A DNA stretch of 23,371 bases from assembly GCA_037142475.1 (NCBI GenBank), contig JBAXAR010000025.1:1-23371 (forward strand). The letters run 5' to 3'. This document shows positions 14,678 to 23,041 of the stretch, piece after piece. The position numbers and the translations under genes were made by a program. This DNA comes from CAIUMH01 sp037142475. Lineage in GTDB: Bacteria > Actinomycetota > Acidimicrobiia > Acidimicrobiales > RAAP-2. Position 1 is the first letter of the stretch. The number at the start of each line of letters is the position of its first letter. The notes under the pieces are model-generated. The model saw only the letters and a list, made by a program, of their open reading frames with translations, had not been told where the DNA came from and did not search any database.

Positions 14678-15451
14678 TTAGATCACTAACCGCCTGGCGG
14701 TCGTCAAGAATCCGGTGTGGGCGACCATGCGGTGATCCGGTCGGACGCTTCTGTCCTCAATGTGCCAGGTTCGTCTGAGGATCTCGGACGTCTCTGCCAT
14801 CCCGAATGGACTTGCCTCAAGCGATCGTCGCAACTGGGCCGTCTGATTGATCGTCGGCAGGTAGGCGAGGAAGATTCCGCCCGGGCGAAGGGCCTCGGCT
14901 GCGTGAGTAACGACATTCCATGGCTCGGGCATGTCAAGGAGAATTCGGTCAAGGCCACGCTCGTCGATTCCTTCGGTGACGTCGCGGATCTCGACGGTGT
15001 AGTCGACATCGTTCCCGAGCATGGCGGCCACATTGGCCTTTGCCCGAGCTGCGAAGTCCTCGCGTAGTTCGTAGCCGATGATGCTCGCCCCAGCTCGAAG
15101 CACCGTCATCGAGAGTGCCCCTGATCCCACACCAGCCTCGAGAACCCTCATCCCTGGGGCGATGTCTGCGTTTATCAAGATGGCCCCGAGATCCTTGGGG
15201 TAGATCACCTGGGCCCCACGGGGCATCTTGACCACCACGTCGGCGAGGGTCGGTCGCAAGACCAAGAAATTCCGACCAGTCGAACCCTGGATGGTCACAC
15301 CTTCGTCATTGCCGATGATGGCATCGTGGCTCACGATTCCGGCGTGTGTATGGAAACTCGCTCCTTCAACCATGGTCACGAGGTAGCGACGCTCTTTGGC
15401 GTCGACCAACATGATCCGTTCTCCCGCCGTGATCGGCCTCTGAGGTTCCAC
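14678..15451 (-). CDS. trmI: tRNA (adenine-58-N1)-methyltransferase TrmI
   Basis: SAM-dependent enzyme that methylates A58 in the T-loop of tRNA. The product is 257 residues if started at GTG 15451, which lies 5 bases after the upstream stop; the 49 further codons upstream are shadow of that gene. N-terminal part has ITAGERIMLVDAKERRYLV and FHTHAGIVSHDAIIG, both typical of the family, then MPRGAQVIYPKDLGAIL, the SAM-binding loop VLEAGVGSGALSM, motif LLDMPEPWNVV and a late TWHIEDRSVRPDHRMVAHTGFL block. Mycobacterium carries its homologue (Rv2118c) a short distance from mpa, so this neighbourhood is conserved. Last gene of the thioesterase/holin-like unit. Confidence 0.93.
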   Translation of the reverse strand: MEPQRPITAGERIMLVDAKERRYLVTMVEGASFHTHAGIVSHDAIIGNDEGVTIQGSTGRNFLVLRPTLADVVVKMPRGAQVIYPKDLGAILINADIAPGMRVLEAGVGSGALSMTVLRAGASIIGYELREDFAARAKANVAAMLGNDVDYTVEIRDVTEGIDERGLDRILLDMPEPWNVVTHAAEALRPGGIFLAYLPTINQTAQLRRSLEASPFGMAETSEILRRTWHIEDRSVRPDHRMVAHTGFLTTARRLVI

Positions 15452-15456
15452 GGGAC

Positions 15457-15666
15457 TTACGAGTCTGCTGACGTGCCGAGGTCGCGCATGGTCACGACGA
15501 CACTCTCGCCGGGCTTGATGTCCATTCGCAGCGGGGGCTCTTCGATACGGCGCCGCTCCCTGCGCAGGATGTGGGCGCCAAGGGCTACGACGAACCACGC
15601 CCAGTGCTTCCCAGTGCTGCCTCGCTTAATACCCGTTCGATAGAGCCAGTTGATCAATGCCGTCAT
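15457..15666 (-). CDS. Small hypothetical protein (69 aa)
   Basis: A 69-residue basic protein with a short hydrophobic patch (WAWFVVALGAHIL, about 23-35), a basic stretch RRERRR, and a more ordered-looking end IKPGESVVVTMRDLG. The ATG at 15666 is 3 bases after the stop of the preceding 70-residue gene, and the stop is 5 bases before the trmI GTG. The tight fit on both sides argues for a real gene. The hydrophobic patch is short for a membrane span, so location is uncertain. No family is recognised. Confidence 0.6.
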   Translation of the reverse strand: MTALINWLYRTGIKRGSTGKHWAWFVVALGAHILRRERRRIEEPPLRMDIKPGESVVVTMRDLGTSADS

Positions 15667-15669
15667 CGG

Positions 15670-15882
15670 TCAGATCCTGCGGACTTCAACGACCGATCGG
15701 GCCTTCCGCCCTCGCCGGCGCCCGACGACGTAGGTGAGTGCCAGCGCCAAGAAGGCGAATGCCCCGGCAGCCCCGGCAGCTTTCGCTCCCGTCTCAACGA
15801 CCGTCTCGTGGCCATCGTCGACCAGTCCTCGCAACGCGGCTTCAAGATCGTCTCTTGAAATGGAGTCCTTCTTGGGGCTCAT
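15670..15882 (-). CDS. Small single-span membrane protein (70 aa)
   Basis: A 70-residue protein: a polar, acidic head (1-32), one hydrophobic helix (about 35-52, AAGAFAFLALALTYVV) followed by RRRGRK, which by the positive-inside rule puts the C-terminus in the cytoplasm. The ATG overlaps the stop of the holin-like gene by ATGA and the stop lies 3 bases from the next start. No family recognised; role unknown. Confidence 0.65.
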   Translation of the reverse strand: MSPKKDSISRDDLEAALRGLVDDGHETVVETGAKAAGAAGAFAFLALALTYVVGRRRGRKARSVVEVRRI

Positions 15883-16223
15883 CGCTTGGCCTCAGGCTTC
15901 GGCAGCCGGCGTTTCGCAGGCCCACTCACGATCCTCCATGAAGCGATTGCGATGATCCCAGCAGCCAGGACGCCAACGATGAGATAGGGAATCCACGACA
16001 GATTTCCCGTGAGCACTGTCTCCCCCTGAAGGAGGCGAAGGACGCTGACGAGTAAAAGCACCAAGCCGCCAGCCAGGAATAAGGACCCAATCGTTCCGTA
16101 CGCGACGAATCGTCCGAGATCCTTCAGCGGCCCGACCGTCTCCTGCTTGAGGTAGTCGATGACCAGTTTGGCTACATCGTTGCCCTGGGAACGCAGTCCC
16201 TTGAGTCCTCCGTGCTTGGCCAT
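15879..16223 (-). CDS. Actinobacterial holin-X-like membrane protein
   Basis: The 114-residue protein has a basic head, an amphipathic stretch (DVAKLVIDYLKQETVGPLKD), and two hydrophobic helices (about 42-65 and 78-97) with a basic end. This layout matches the holin superfamily III / DUF1469-type proteins common in actinobacterial chromosomes. There is no lysin or phage gene nearby, so a lysis role is doubtful and a housekeeping membrane role is likelier. AGGA lies 8 bases before the ATG at 16223; the thioesterase stop is 9 bases upstream. Family call by pattern only. Confidence 0.7.
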   Translation of the reverse strand: MAKHGGLKGLRSQGNDVAKLVIDYLKQETVGPLKDLGRFVAYGTIGSLFLAGGLVLLLVSVLRLLQGETVLTGNLSWIPYLIVGVLAAGIIAIASWRIVSGPAKRRLPKPEAKR

Positions 16224-16232
16224 GATGAGATC

Positions 16233-16637
16233 CTACTTGCGCTCTCGGAAGAGATACGTCGACGTGGCTCTCGCTACCATGCGGTCGGCACTGTCGGAGA
16301 TCGTGGCTTCAACAAAGGCCACTCGTCCGCCGCCTGAGACAACCTCGGCGACGCAGGTCAGAGTGGTTCCCGTTTGAGCAGCAGCCATGAAACTGATTTT
16401 GAGCTCAGCGTTGGCGACGATGACCTTGCGCCCTGTGACGAAGGTGACGGCGGCTGCACCCATTGCTGAGTCAGCAAACGCGGAAAGGAAGCCGCCCTGG
16501 ATGATGCCGGCGGGGTTCGCAAATCGCTCGTCAGCGTTCATGGTCCACGTGCACCGACCCGGGGTTGTTTTGTCAGTGCAGACCATGCCGAGTGTCAGAT
16601 CGCAGTTCGGCGGGACTTGGATCGAACGGAGGGCCAC
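16233..16637 (-). CDS. PaaI-type hotdog thioesterase
   Basis: A 134-residue single hotdog domain expected to hydrolyse an acyl-CoA. The motif NPAGIIQGGFLSAFADSAMG (about 41-60) contains the GG and the Asp that sit in the PaaI active site, followed by the central helix and the strands AELKISFMAAAQTGTTLTC and RVAFVEATI. I start at GTG 16637: upstream codons are shadow of the transketolase gene and of intergenic sequence. TAGCGT on the minus strand ends 8 bases before it and no ribosome site is clear, so a leaderless message is likely. First gene of the unit that ends with trmI. Confidence 0.85.
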   Translation of the reverse strand: MALRSIQVPPNCDLTLGMVCTDKTTPGRCTWTMNADERFANPAGIIQGGFLSAFADSAMGAAAVTFVTGRKVIVANAELKISFMAAAQTGTTLTCVAEVVSGGGRVAFVEATISDSADRMVARATSTYLFRERK

Positions 16638-16645
16638 GACTCGGC

Positions 16646-16651
16646 ACGCTA
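16646..16651 (-). promoter_or_regulatory. Candidate -10 box for the thioesterase unit
   Basis: Minus strand TAGCGT (TANNNT), with 8 bases between it and the GTG start at 16637. No -35 match. It mirrors the plus-strand box for transketolase in the same 69-bp divergent gap. Confidence 0.35.
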
Positions 16652-16692
16652 CCCGACGTCGGCTCTCGGGGCAGAGGGTTTCGCTGGTTCGG

Positions 16693-16698
16693 TAGGGT
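16693..16698 (+). promoter_or_regulatory. Candidate -10 box for transketolase
   Basis: TAGGGT (TANNNT) with 8 bases between it and the transketolase ATG at 16707, a spacing that fits a leaderless transcript. No -35 match. An AGGG inside the box could alternatively act as a ribosome site. Confidence 0.35.
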
Positions 16699-16706
16699 GC
16701 AGCACT

Positions 16707-18728
16707 ATGAGCGACTTTGCGGGCGGAGTGATTGGCGGCCAGGAGTGGGAAGACCTTGCAGTTCGGGTCGTTCGCGCCATCAGTATGGACGGTCCTCGTC
16801 GGGCCAACTCCGGTCATGCCGGGACCGCCATGGCCCTGGCACCTTTGGCACATGTCCTGTTTGGGCGCGTGATGCGCTTTGACCCTGCCGACCCGACATG
16901 GCCCGACCGCGATCGTTTCATCCTCTCGGCCGGCCATGCGTCAATTCTGCAATACGCCATGCTTCACCTGACTGGCTATGACCTGTCCTTGAGTGACCTC
17001 GAAGCATTCCGGCAACTGGGCTCGAAGACACCCGGACATCCCGAGGTTGGCGTGACGCCAGGTGTCGAAGTGACTACTGGCCCCCTGGGTCAGGGATTCG
17101 CCAACGCCGTCGGGATGGCGATCGCCGAGCGTCACATCCGAGAGACCTACGGCGCCGACCTCTCCAACCACCGGATCTGGACGATCGTTGGCGACGGTGA
17201 CCTCGAAGAAGGGGTCTCTCATGAGGCTGCATCGCTCGCCGGGCACCTCGGGCTCGGCCGGCTCGTGTGCGTCTACGACGACAACCACATCACGATCGAC
17301 GGTCCGACAGAGATCGCCTTGAGCGATGATGCGCCGGCTCGATTCCGCGCGTACGGCTGGCATGTGATCGAACTGGGCGAGAAGGCCGATGACCTCGATG
17401 CCATTGAAGGGGCACTCCGTGCGGGGGCGGCTGAGGAGTTCCGTCCAACGCTGGTGGTGCTACGAACCCACATCGGCGCTCCCTCCCCGGCCTTCACCGC
17501 CACCAAGGAAGCCCACGGTGTTCCGTTCCCGGGTGAGGAGATCTCCCACACGAAGGGGATCATGGGCTTGCCGGACGAGGATTTCTTCATCCCCGAGGAG
17601 CTCTACGGCGCCTATCGCGATGCCACCACCGCCGGGCGCGAGGAGCGCCAGCGCTGGTTGACTCGCCTCGATGCCTCGGGAGACCGGGGTCAGCGGTTCC
17701 TGGCCCAGATGGCTGGTGATCATTCGAAAGCACTCGCGGGTGCGGGGCCAACATTCGAACCGGGTGCATCGGTGGCGACGAGGCGCGCCTTCGCCGCCAT
17801 CCTCGCCGACGCTGCACCCTTGATCCCGGGACTCGTCGCTGGAGGAGCAGACCTGACGGAGAACACCGGGACCGAGCTCCCCGGTGCGCTGGCCCAGTCG
17901 TCGGAGAACCCTGGTGGCAGCCAGATCTACTTCGGTATCCGAGAGCACGCCATGGCCTCGACCATGACCGGCATGGCTCATCACGGTGGCATCCTGCCTG
18001 TCGGTGGGACATTCTTCGTCTTCAGCGATTACATGCGTGGAGCGATTCGCGTCGCCGCTGTCTCCGATGCTCACGTGATTTACGTCTTCACTCACGATTC
18101 AATCGGCGTCGGAGAAGATGGACCGACGCACCAGCCAATCGAGCACCTCGCCTCCCTGCGAGCGATGCCTGGAATCACCGTGCTCCGCCCTGCCGATGCC
18201 GTCGAGACAGTCGCTGCGTGGCGGGTAGCGCTTGAAGCCTCTGGTCCGGTTGCTCTCATCTTGAGTAGGCAGAACCTTCCCGTTCTTGCCGAGACAGCCG
18301 AGAAAGCCGCCGACGGTGTTGCTCGCGGAGGTTACGTTCTCGCCGAGCGCGGCGAGGGGTCGACTCAGGTCATCATTGCGGCGACGGGGAGCGAAGTCGC
18401 ACTCGCCCTTGATGCAGCGGATCTTCTGGCGGCACAGGGAGTGGCGAGCAGAGTGGTTTCGATGCCTTGCCTGAGTCTCTTCGATGCCCTGAGTGCCGAT
18501 GAGCGTTCAGCAGTGCTCCCTGCCAACATCCCAGTGCTGTCGGTCGAGGCGGCCAGCACGTTCGGGTGGGGCACCTACGCCGATGCATCCATTGGGATCG
18601 ATCGCTTCGGCCTCAGTGCCCCCGGCCCTGTGGCCTTCGAGCACCTGGGGTTCACGCCCGAGAAGGTGGCTGCGGCCGCCGCTTCGTTGGTGGATACCGA
18701 TGCAGGACCACGCCGAGGTCGTCGTTGA
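16707..18728 (+). CDS. tkt: Transketolase
   Basis: Thiamine-diphosphate enzyme of the pentose phosphate pathway that moves two-carbon units between sugar phosphates. The 673-residue length is standard. Visible are SAGHAS with His77, TTGPLGQGFANAVGMA, the ThDP/metal motif GDGDLEEG (162-169) ending in DDNHITIDG, the pyrimidine-domain IREHAM with catalytic Glu413, FSDYMRGAIR and HDSIGVGEDGPTHQP. The ATG at 16707 is chosen because the protein then begins just before the conserved first helix; the 30 extra upstream codons overlap the divergent thioesterase. No transaldolase follows. The stop lies in the left arm of an 11-bp hairpin. Confidence 0.96.
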   Translation: MSDFAGGVIGGQEWEDLAVRVVRAISMDGPRRANSGHAGTAMALAPLAHVLFGRVMRFDPADPTWPDRDRFILSAGHASILQYAMLHLTGYDLSLSDLEAFRQLGSKTPGHPEVGVTPGVEVTTGPLGQGFANAVGMAIAERHIRETYGADLSNHRIWTIVGDGDLEEGVSHEAASLAGHLGLGRLVCVYDDNHITIDGPTEIALSDDAPARFRAYGWHVIELGEKADDLDAIEGALRAGAAEEFRPTLVVLRTHIGAPSPAFTATKEAHGVPFPGEEISHTKGIMGLPDEDFFIPEELYGAYRDATTAGREERQRWLTRLDASGDRGQRFLAQMAGDHSKALAGAGPTFEPGASVATRRAFAAILADAAPLIPGLVAGGADLTENTGTELPGALAQSSENPGGSQIYFGIREHAMASTMTGMAHHGGILPVGGTFFVFSDYMRGAIRVAAVSDAHVIYVFTHDSIGVGEDGPTHQPIEHLASLRAMPGITVLRPADAVETVAAWRVALEASGPVALILSRQNLPVLAETAEKAADGVARGGYVLAERGEGSTQVIIAATGSEVALALDAADLLAAQGVASRVVSMPCLSLFDALSADERSAVLPANIPVLSVEAASTFGWGTYADASIGIDRFGLSAPGPVAFEHLGFTPEKVAAAAASLVDTDAGPRRGRR

Positions 18729-18756
18729 ACATCACCGATGCCTTGAGATGTTCAAC
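18722..18756 (+). terminator. Strong hairpin at the transketolase stop
   Basis: CGTTGAACATC (18722-18732) pairs perfectly with GATGTTCAACG (18746-18756) across a 13-base loop. The left arm includes the transketolase TGA. There is no T-run after it, so it may end transcription in a factor-dependent way, protect the 3' end, or bind a regulator. The 105-base gap to fbiC holds nothing else I can name. Confidence 0.5.
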
Positions 18757-18833
18757 GGAATCGAATTGGTCCCTACGCTCTGTGCGATGGTGCTCCCGCT
18801 CGGCTGGCGCCGTGGGTGCGAGAGGATGATGGC

Positions 18834-21101
18834 GTGACGCCTGACACAGCGAGCCAGTTAATCGACGCACCGTTCGAAGAACTCGCGGTCGAGGCGGGCA
18901 AGATTAGGGATCGGAGCTTCGGCAACCGGATCACCTATTCGCCCAAGGTGTTCATCCCACTGACGATGCTGTGCCGTGATCGATGTGGCTATTGCACCTT
19001 CGCTAAAGCTCCGGCCCGCGTCGAGCATCCCTATCTCGAGATTGACGAGGTGCTGGCGATCGCTCGAGCCGGTGCCGACCAAGGATGTTCGGAGGCGCTC
19101 TTCACGCTGGGCGAACGTCCCGAACTGCGTTACGAGGTCGCCGCCCAATGGCTCGAGGAGCGGGGCTACGGATCGACCGTGGAGTACCTTGCCGCCGCTG
19201 CGGCTGCGGTTCTCGAGCAGACCGGACTCCTCCCCCATCTCAATGCTGGTGCGCTGCACCATGATGAACTGGCGTCACTCCGGCCGGTGTCGGCAAGTCA
19301 GGGCATGATGCTCGAGAGCATCAGAGATGACCTTGAGGCCCATCGCCTCGCCCCTGACAAGACCCCAGAGCGGCGACTCGCCACCCTTGAAGCTGCGGGC
19401 GTCCTCGGGATTCCCTTCACCACTGGACTTCTGGTGGGAATTGGCGAGAATCGCCAGGACCGAATTGCTGCCCTTGAGGCAATTGCTGACTCGGCACGCC
19501 TCCATGGGCACATCCAGGAGGTGATCATCCAGAACTTTTTGCCGAAGCCGGGCACGTTGATGGCTGCCTCTCCTGCGGCCACCCTCGATGAGATCCGCTG
19601 GACCATCGCGGTCGCACGCCTCTTGCTCCCCCACTCGGTCCACCTCCAGGCCCCACCGAACCTCGTTGATGACCCGACGATCCTGATAGAGGCGGGTATT
19701 GATGACTTCGGTGGCGTTTCTCCGGTCACGGTCGATCACGTCAATCCCGAACGAGCGTGGCCCGAGGTCCGGAACCTCCGGAAGGTGACCGAGGCGGCGG
19801 GCTTCACCCTGGCCCCTCGCCTGACGATCTATCCAGAGTTCGCCCTTGACCCGGAGCGCTGGCTGGACCCAGCCATGCGGACACCGGTGCTCGTGTCCAT
19901 GGATTCCGAGGGCCTTTGTCGCGATAGCGCGTGGTGCTCGGGCGGCGAGGTGGAGCCGCCGAAACTTCTGGGCCGTGAGTCGTCCCCAACTTCGAGGCTG
20001 AGCGGCGCCGTGGCGGAGGTTCTTGCCGGCTTCGAGCTAGGTCAGGATCTCGGCTTTGACGAGATCGTCACCCTCTTCAGCGCTCGAGGCCCTGAGGTCG
20101 TCGCTGTCTGTGAAGTCGCCGATGAGCTCCGCCGATCGGTGGTGGGCGATGACGTGACGTACGTGATTAACCGCAACATCAACTACACCAACGTCTGTAC
20201 CTTCAAGTGCCGGTTCTGCGCCTTCTCCAAAGGGCCGCTTTCGCTGAACCTCAGAGGTGATCCCTATCTCCTTGATCTCGACGAGGTCACCGCACGCGTG
20301 GCCGAGGCAGAGCAGGAGGGCGCCACCGAAGTCTGCCTCCAAGGGGGAATCCACCCGTCGTTCGATGGCGATTACTACCTCGATGTCCTTGATGCGGTAT
20401 CTCGTGGATCAGACAAGATCCACATCCACGCCTTCAGTGCTCTCGAAGTCTTCGAGGGTGCGCGGCGCTCCGAAATGACACTGACGGAGTATCTCAGCGC
20501 CCTCAAGGCCAGAGGCCTCAAGACGCTCCCTGGGACGGCGGCCGAGATCCTTGATGATGAAGTCCGCGCCGTGCTGTGTCCGGACAAGATCAACACCGAG
20601 CAGTGGCTTGAAGTCCACGAGACGGCGCACTCGGTGGGCCTTCGGTCCAACGTGACCATGATGTTCGGGGCGATTGAGCAGCCGGCATCCTGGGCGCGTC
20701 ACCTGCTTGCTACTCGTGAGGTCCAAGCTCGCACCGGCGGTTTCACCGAGTTTGTCCCGCTCTCCTTCGTTCACATGGCCACACCGATGTTCATTCGAGG
20801 GATGGCTCGCCGAGGCCCCACCTTCCGCGAGGCGTTGCTGCTTCACGCAGTCGGCCGGCTGGCCTATCGGGGATCCATTGACAACATCCAGGTCAGCTGG
20901 GTCAAGCTTGGTGCAGCGGGATCGGCACAGGTACTGCAGGCGGGGGCCAACGATCTCGGCGGCACTCTGATGGACGAGAACATCTCACGTGCGGCTGGTG
21001 CTGCTCATGGACAGCGGATGGAGACTGCTGACCTCGAAGAAATCGTCAGGCCGCTCAATCGGCCGTTGGTCCAGCGAACCACGCTCTACGGCCGTCCGTA
21101 G
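18834..21101 (+). CDS. fbiC: FO synthase FbiC (fused CofG-CofH)
   Basis: Bifunctional radical SAM enzyme that builds FO, the flavin core of coenzyme F420, from tyrosine and a ribitylamino-uracil. Started at GTG 18834, which has GAGAGGA 7 bases upstream, it is 755 residues. The first half has the cluster motif CX3CX2C at Cys47, 51, 54 (CRDRCGYC) as in CofG. The second has Cys455, 459, 462 (CTFKCRFC) as in CofH, followed by CLQGGIHP. The two are joined without a break, the form usual in actinobacteria. A GTG at 18816 is a second choice. The stop is 10 bases from the stop of the convergent 72-residue gene. Confidence 0.95.
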   Translation: MTPDTASQLIDAPFEELAVEAGKIRDRSFGNRITYSPKVFIPLTMLCRDRCGYCTFAKAPARVEHPYLEIDEVLAIARAGADQGCSEALFTLGERPELRYEVAAQWLEERGYGSTVEYLAAAAAAVLEQTGLLPHLNAGALHHDELASLRPVSASQGMMLESIRDDLEAHRLAPDKTPERRLATLEAAGVLGIPFTTGLLVGIGENRQDRIAALEAIADSARLHGHIQEVIIQNFLPKPGTLMAASPAATLDEIRWTIAVARLLLPHSVHLQAPPNLVDDPTILIEAGIDDFGGVSPVTVDHVNPERAWPEVRNLRKVTEAAGFTLAPRLTIYPEFALDPERWLDPAMRTPVLVSMDSEGLCRDSAWCSGGEVEPPKLLGRESSPTSRLSGAVAEVLAGFELGQDLGFDEIVTLFSARGPEVVAVCEVADELRRSVVGDDVTYVINRNINYTNVCTFKCRFCAFSKGPLSLNLRGDPYLLDLDEVTARVAEAEQEGATEVCLQGGIHPSFDGDYYLDVLDAVSRGSDKIHIHAFSALEVFEGARRSEMTLTEYLSALKARGLKTLPGTAAEILDDEVRAVLCPDKINTEQWLEVHETAHSVGLRSNVTMMFGAIEQPASWARHLLATREVQARTGGFTEFVPLSFVHMATPMFIRGMARRGPTFREALLLHAVGRLAYRGSIDNIQVSWVKLGAAGSAQVLQAGANDLGGTLMDENISRAAGAAHGQRMETADLEEIVRPLNRPLVQRTTLYGRP

Positions 21102-21111
21102 CCCTCCTCGA

Positions 21112-21330
21112 TCAAGCCTCGTCGGCCCGCGGAACCTCCCCAAGGAGGACTGAAGCCTTCTCGATACTGCGTCGGGCTCGGGTGACGAGTCGCTCTGTGC
21201 GGGCGTGGACCGATGCTTTTGGGTCCGGATCATCCATGGCTCGGTGGAGCAGGTCGATCGAGATGTCCGAGAGTCGCTCGTTGAGACTCTCGAGATCTGA
21301 CCGGATCGCCTCGATCTCCTCGGGAACCAT
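21112..21330 (-). CDS. Small helical protein coupled to the acyl-CoA synthetase (72 aa)
   Basis: A 72-residue, charged and probably all-helical protein: EEIEAIRSDLESLNERLSDI, a DDPDP break, then a second helix with RTERLVTRARRSIEKASVLL. The pattern of leucines suggests a helical hairpin or coiled coil. The ATG at 21330 lies 2 bases after the stop of the acyl-CoA synthetase, so translation is likely coupled. No family is recognised and no cysteine is present. It could bind or regulate its partner, but nothing in the sequence shows this. Confidence 0.7.
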   Translation of the reverse strand: MVPEEIEAIRSDLESLNERLSDISIDLLHRAMDDPDPKASVHARTERLVTRARRSIEKASVLLGEVPRADEA

Positions 21331-21332
21331 CG

Positions 21333-22955
21333 TCAGTCGATATCGCCGTAGGTGACGACCTCAAGCGCTCCGTCGGCGTAGAGGGCTCGAAGAACCTTCT
21401 TGTCGAACTTGCCAACCGAGGTCTTCGGGACCGACTCGATGAAGGTCCAGCGCTCAGGGAACCACCACTTCGGGATTCTCCCATCGAGGAACGCCACGAG
21501 ATCATCCACCGATACCTCGGCGCCCGGCTTGCGCACGATGCAGGCCAGAGGACGCTCCTGCCACCTCGTATCGGGAACGGCAACGACAGCCGCTTCGAAG
21601 ACGTCAGGATGGGCCATGAGCTCGCCTTCGAGTTCGACTGATGAGATCCACTCGCCCCCGGACTTGATGACATCCTTGGTGCGGTCCGAAATGGTCATGA
21701 AGCCTTCGGCGTCGAGGGTGCCGACATCCCCGGTGCGTAGCCACCCGTCGTGGAACTTCTCGGCGTCATCGTCGAGGTAGTACGACCCAGTGATCCACGG
21801 TCCGGAAATCTCGAACTCACCGACGGACTCGCCGTCGTTCGGAAGGATTGTCCCATCATCTGCTGCCACCCGTACCTTCACGCCTGCCAGGATCCGACCG
21901 GCCTTGACCCGATAATCCATGGCAAGCAAGGCGTCGGAGCGTGCGGGTGGGCGGGCAATTGAGGCGAGAGGGCTGGTTTCAGTCATCCCCCACCCCTGAA
22001 TGATCGACACACCGAAGCGGTCTTCGAACGCCTCGATAAGCGAGCGCGGCACTGCGGATCCGCCTGCGGTAACTGCACGCAGTGAACTCAGATCCACGGG
22101 GTTGGCCTCAGCGACCCCAAGGAGGTCGTTCCACACGGTGGGGACTCCGCAGGCCAGGGTCGGACGCAGTTCGGGGATGATGCGCGAAAGGGCCTGGCCC
22201 ATCATGTGTTGCTGCGGGAGGATGATGTCAGCTCCGCTCATCCAGCCGGCATACGGCGTGCCCCACGCATTGGCGTGGAACATCGGGACGATCACGAGGA
22301 TTCGATCCGCTTCCGAGATGCCGATGGAGTTCGTCGCCGTCTCCGCCATCGAGTGCAGATAAGTCGAACGGTGGCTGTAGACAACGCCCTTGGGGTTCCC
22401 TGTGGTACCGCTCGTGTAACACATCGCTGCGGCGTCGCGCTCATCGAGGACGGGCCAGGAAGTGACTGGTGTGGCCGCTTCGAGGAGTGCGTCGTAGCGG
22501 AGCACTTCGCCCAAGGCTGAAGCGTCACCCTCTCCCGCCACGATGATTGCCTCAACCGTTGTCAATTGATTCATAATTGGGGCGAGCAGGGGGATCAAGA
22601 CGTCATCGACGATGATCACCTTGTCCTCAGCGTGGTTGATCACGTAGGCCAGCTGCTCGGGAAAGAGCCTCACATTCAACGTGTGAAGAACCGCCCCCAT
22701 GGAGGGAATGGCCAGGTAGGCCTCGAGGTGGGTCTGGTTGTTCCACAAGAAGGTTCCCACGCGGTCGCCGATCCCGACGCCGATACTCCCGAGTGCACCC
22801 GCGAGGCGAGCCGCACGATCGGCGACTTCAGAGAAGCTCGCAGTTTGATAGCCATCCGCCTCGACCGTGATGACCGAACTATCGCCAAAGACCGTCGCGC
22901 CGAACTCGAGGATGTCGCTAATCAGGAGGGGTGCGTCCTGCATCGTGCTCTTCAT
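21333..22955 (-). CDS. AMP-forming acyl-CoA synthetase (medium/long-chain type)
   Basis: Activates a carboxylic acid to its CoA thioester through an acyl-adenylate. The 540-residue product is the usual length for the AlkK/FadD-like branch. It has the P-loop YTSGTTGNPKGV (from about 180), the HRSTYLHSM core, WGMTETSP, the hinge and GWLRTGDVG, the KSGGEWISSVELE block and the C-terminal catalytic lysine in TSVGKFDKK (Lys516). GAGGAG lies 9 bases before the ATG at 22955. The chain length of the substrate cannot be told. It is followed by the 72-residue gene and divergent from the secreted protein at the right edge. Confidence 0.93.
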   Translation of the reverse strand: MKSTMQDAPLLISDILEFGATVFGDSSVITVEADGYQTASFSEVADRAARLAGALGSIGVGIGDRVGTFLWNNQTHLEAYLAIPSMGAVLHTLNVRLFPEQLAYVINHAEDKVIIVDDVLIPLLAPIMNQLTTVEAIIVAGEGDASALGEVLRYDALLEAATPVTSWPVLDERDAAAMCYTSGTTGNPKGVVYSHRSTYLHSMAETATNSIGISEADRILVIVPMFHANAWGTPYAGWMSGADIILPQQHMMGQALSRIIPELRPTLACGVPTVWNDLLGVAEANPVDLSSLRAVTAGGSAVPRSLIEAFEDRFGVSIIQGWGMTETSPLASIARPPARSDALLAMDYRVKAGRILAGVKVRVAADDGTILPNDGESVGEFEISGPWITGSYYLDDDAEKFHDGWLRTGDVGTLDAEGFMTISDRTKDVIKSGGEWISSVELEGELMAHPDVFEAAVVAVPDTRWQERPLACIVRKPGAEVSVDDLVAFLDGRIPKWWFPERWTFIESVPKTSVGKFDKKVLRALYADGALEVVTYGDID

Positions 22956-23041
22956 GGCGTGTCTCTCCTCGTGTCCAGATACCGTCGAGCGAGAGCGTAG
23001 CCCTGTGATCGGATCTCGTCATTGTGGCGACCGTTGGTTGC

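Noticed and set aside
15452..15598. N-terminal extension of trmI by 49 residues
   Set aside because: The extension overlaps the 69-residue gene and is Arg/Pro/His-rich shadow sequence; family members begin near ITAGERI.
15879..16223. Prophage remnant signalled by the holin-like protein
   Set aside because: There is no lysin, tail, capsid or integrase gene nearby, and holin-X-like proteins are common in actinobacterial chromosomes.
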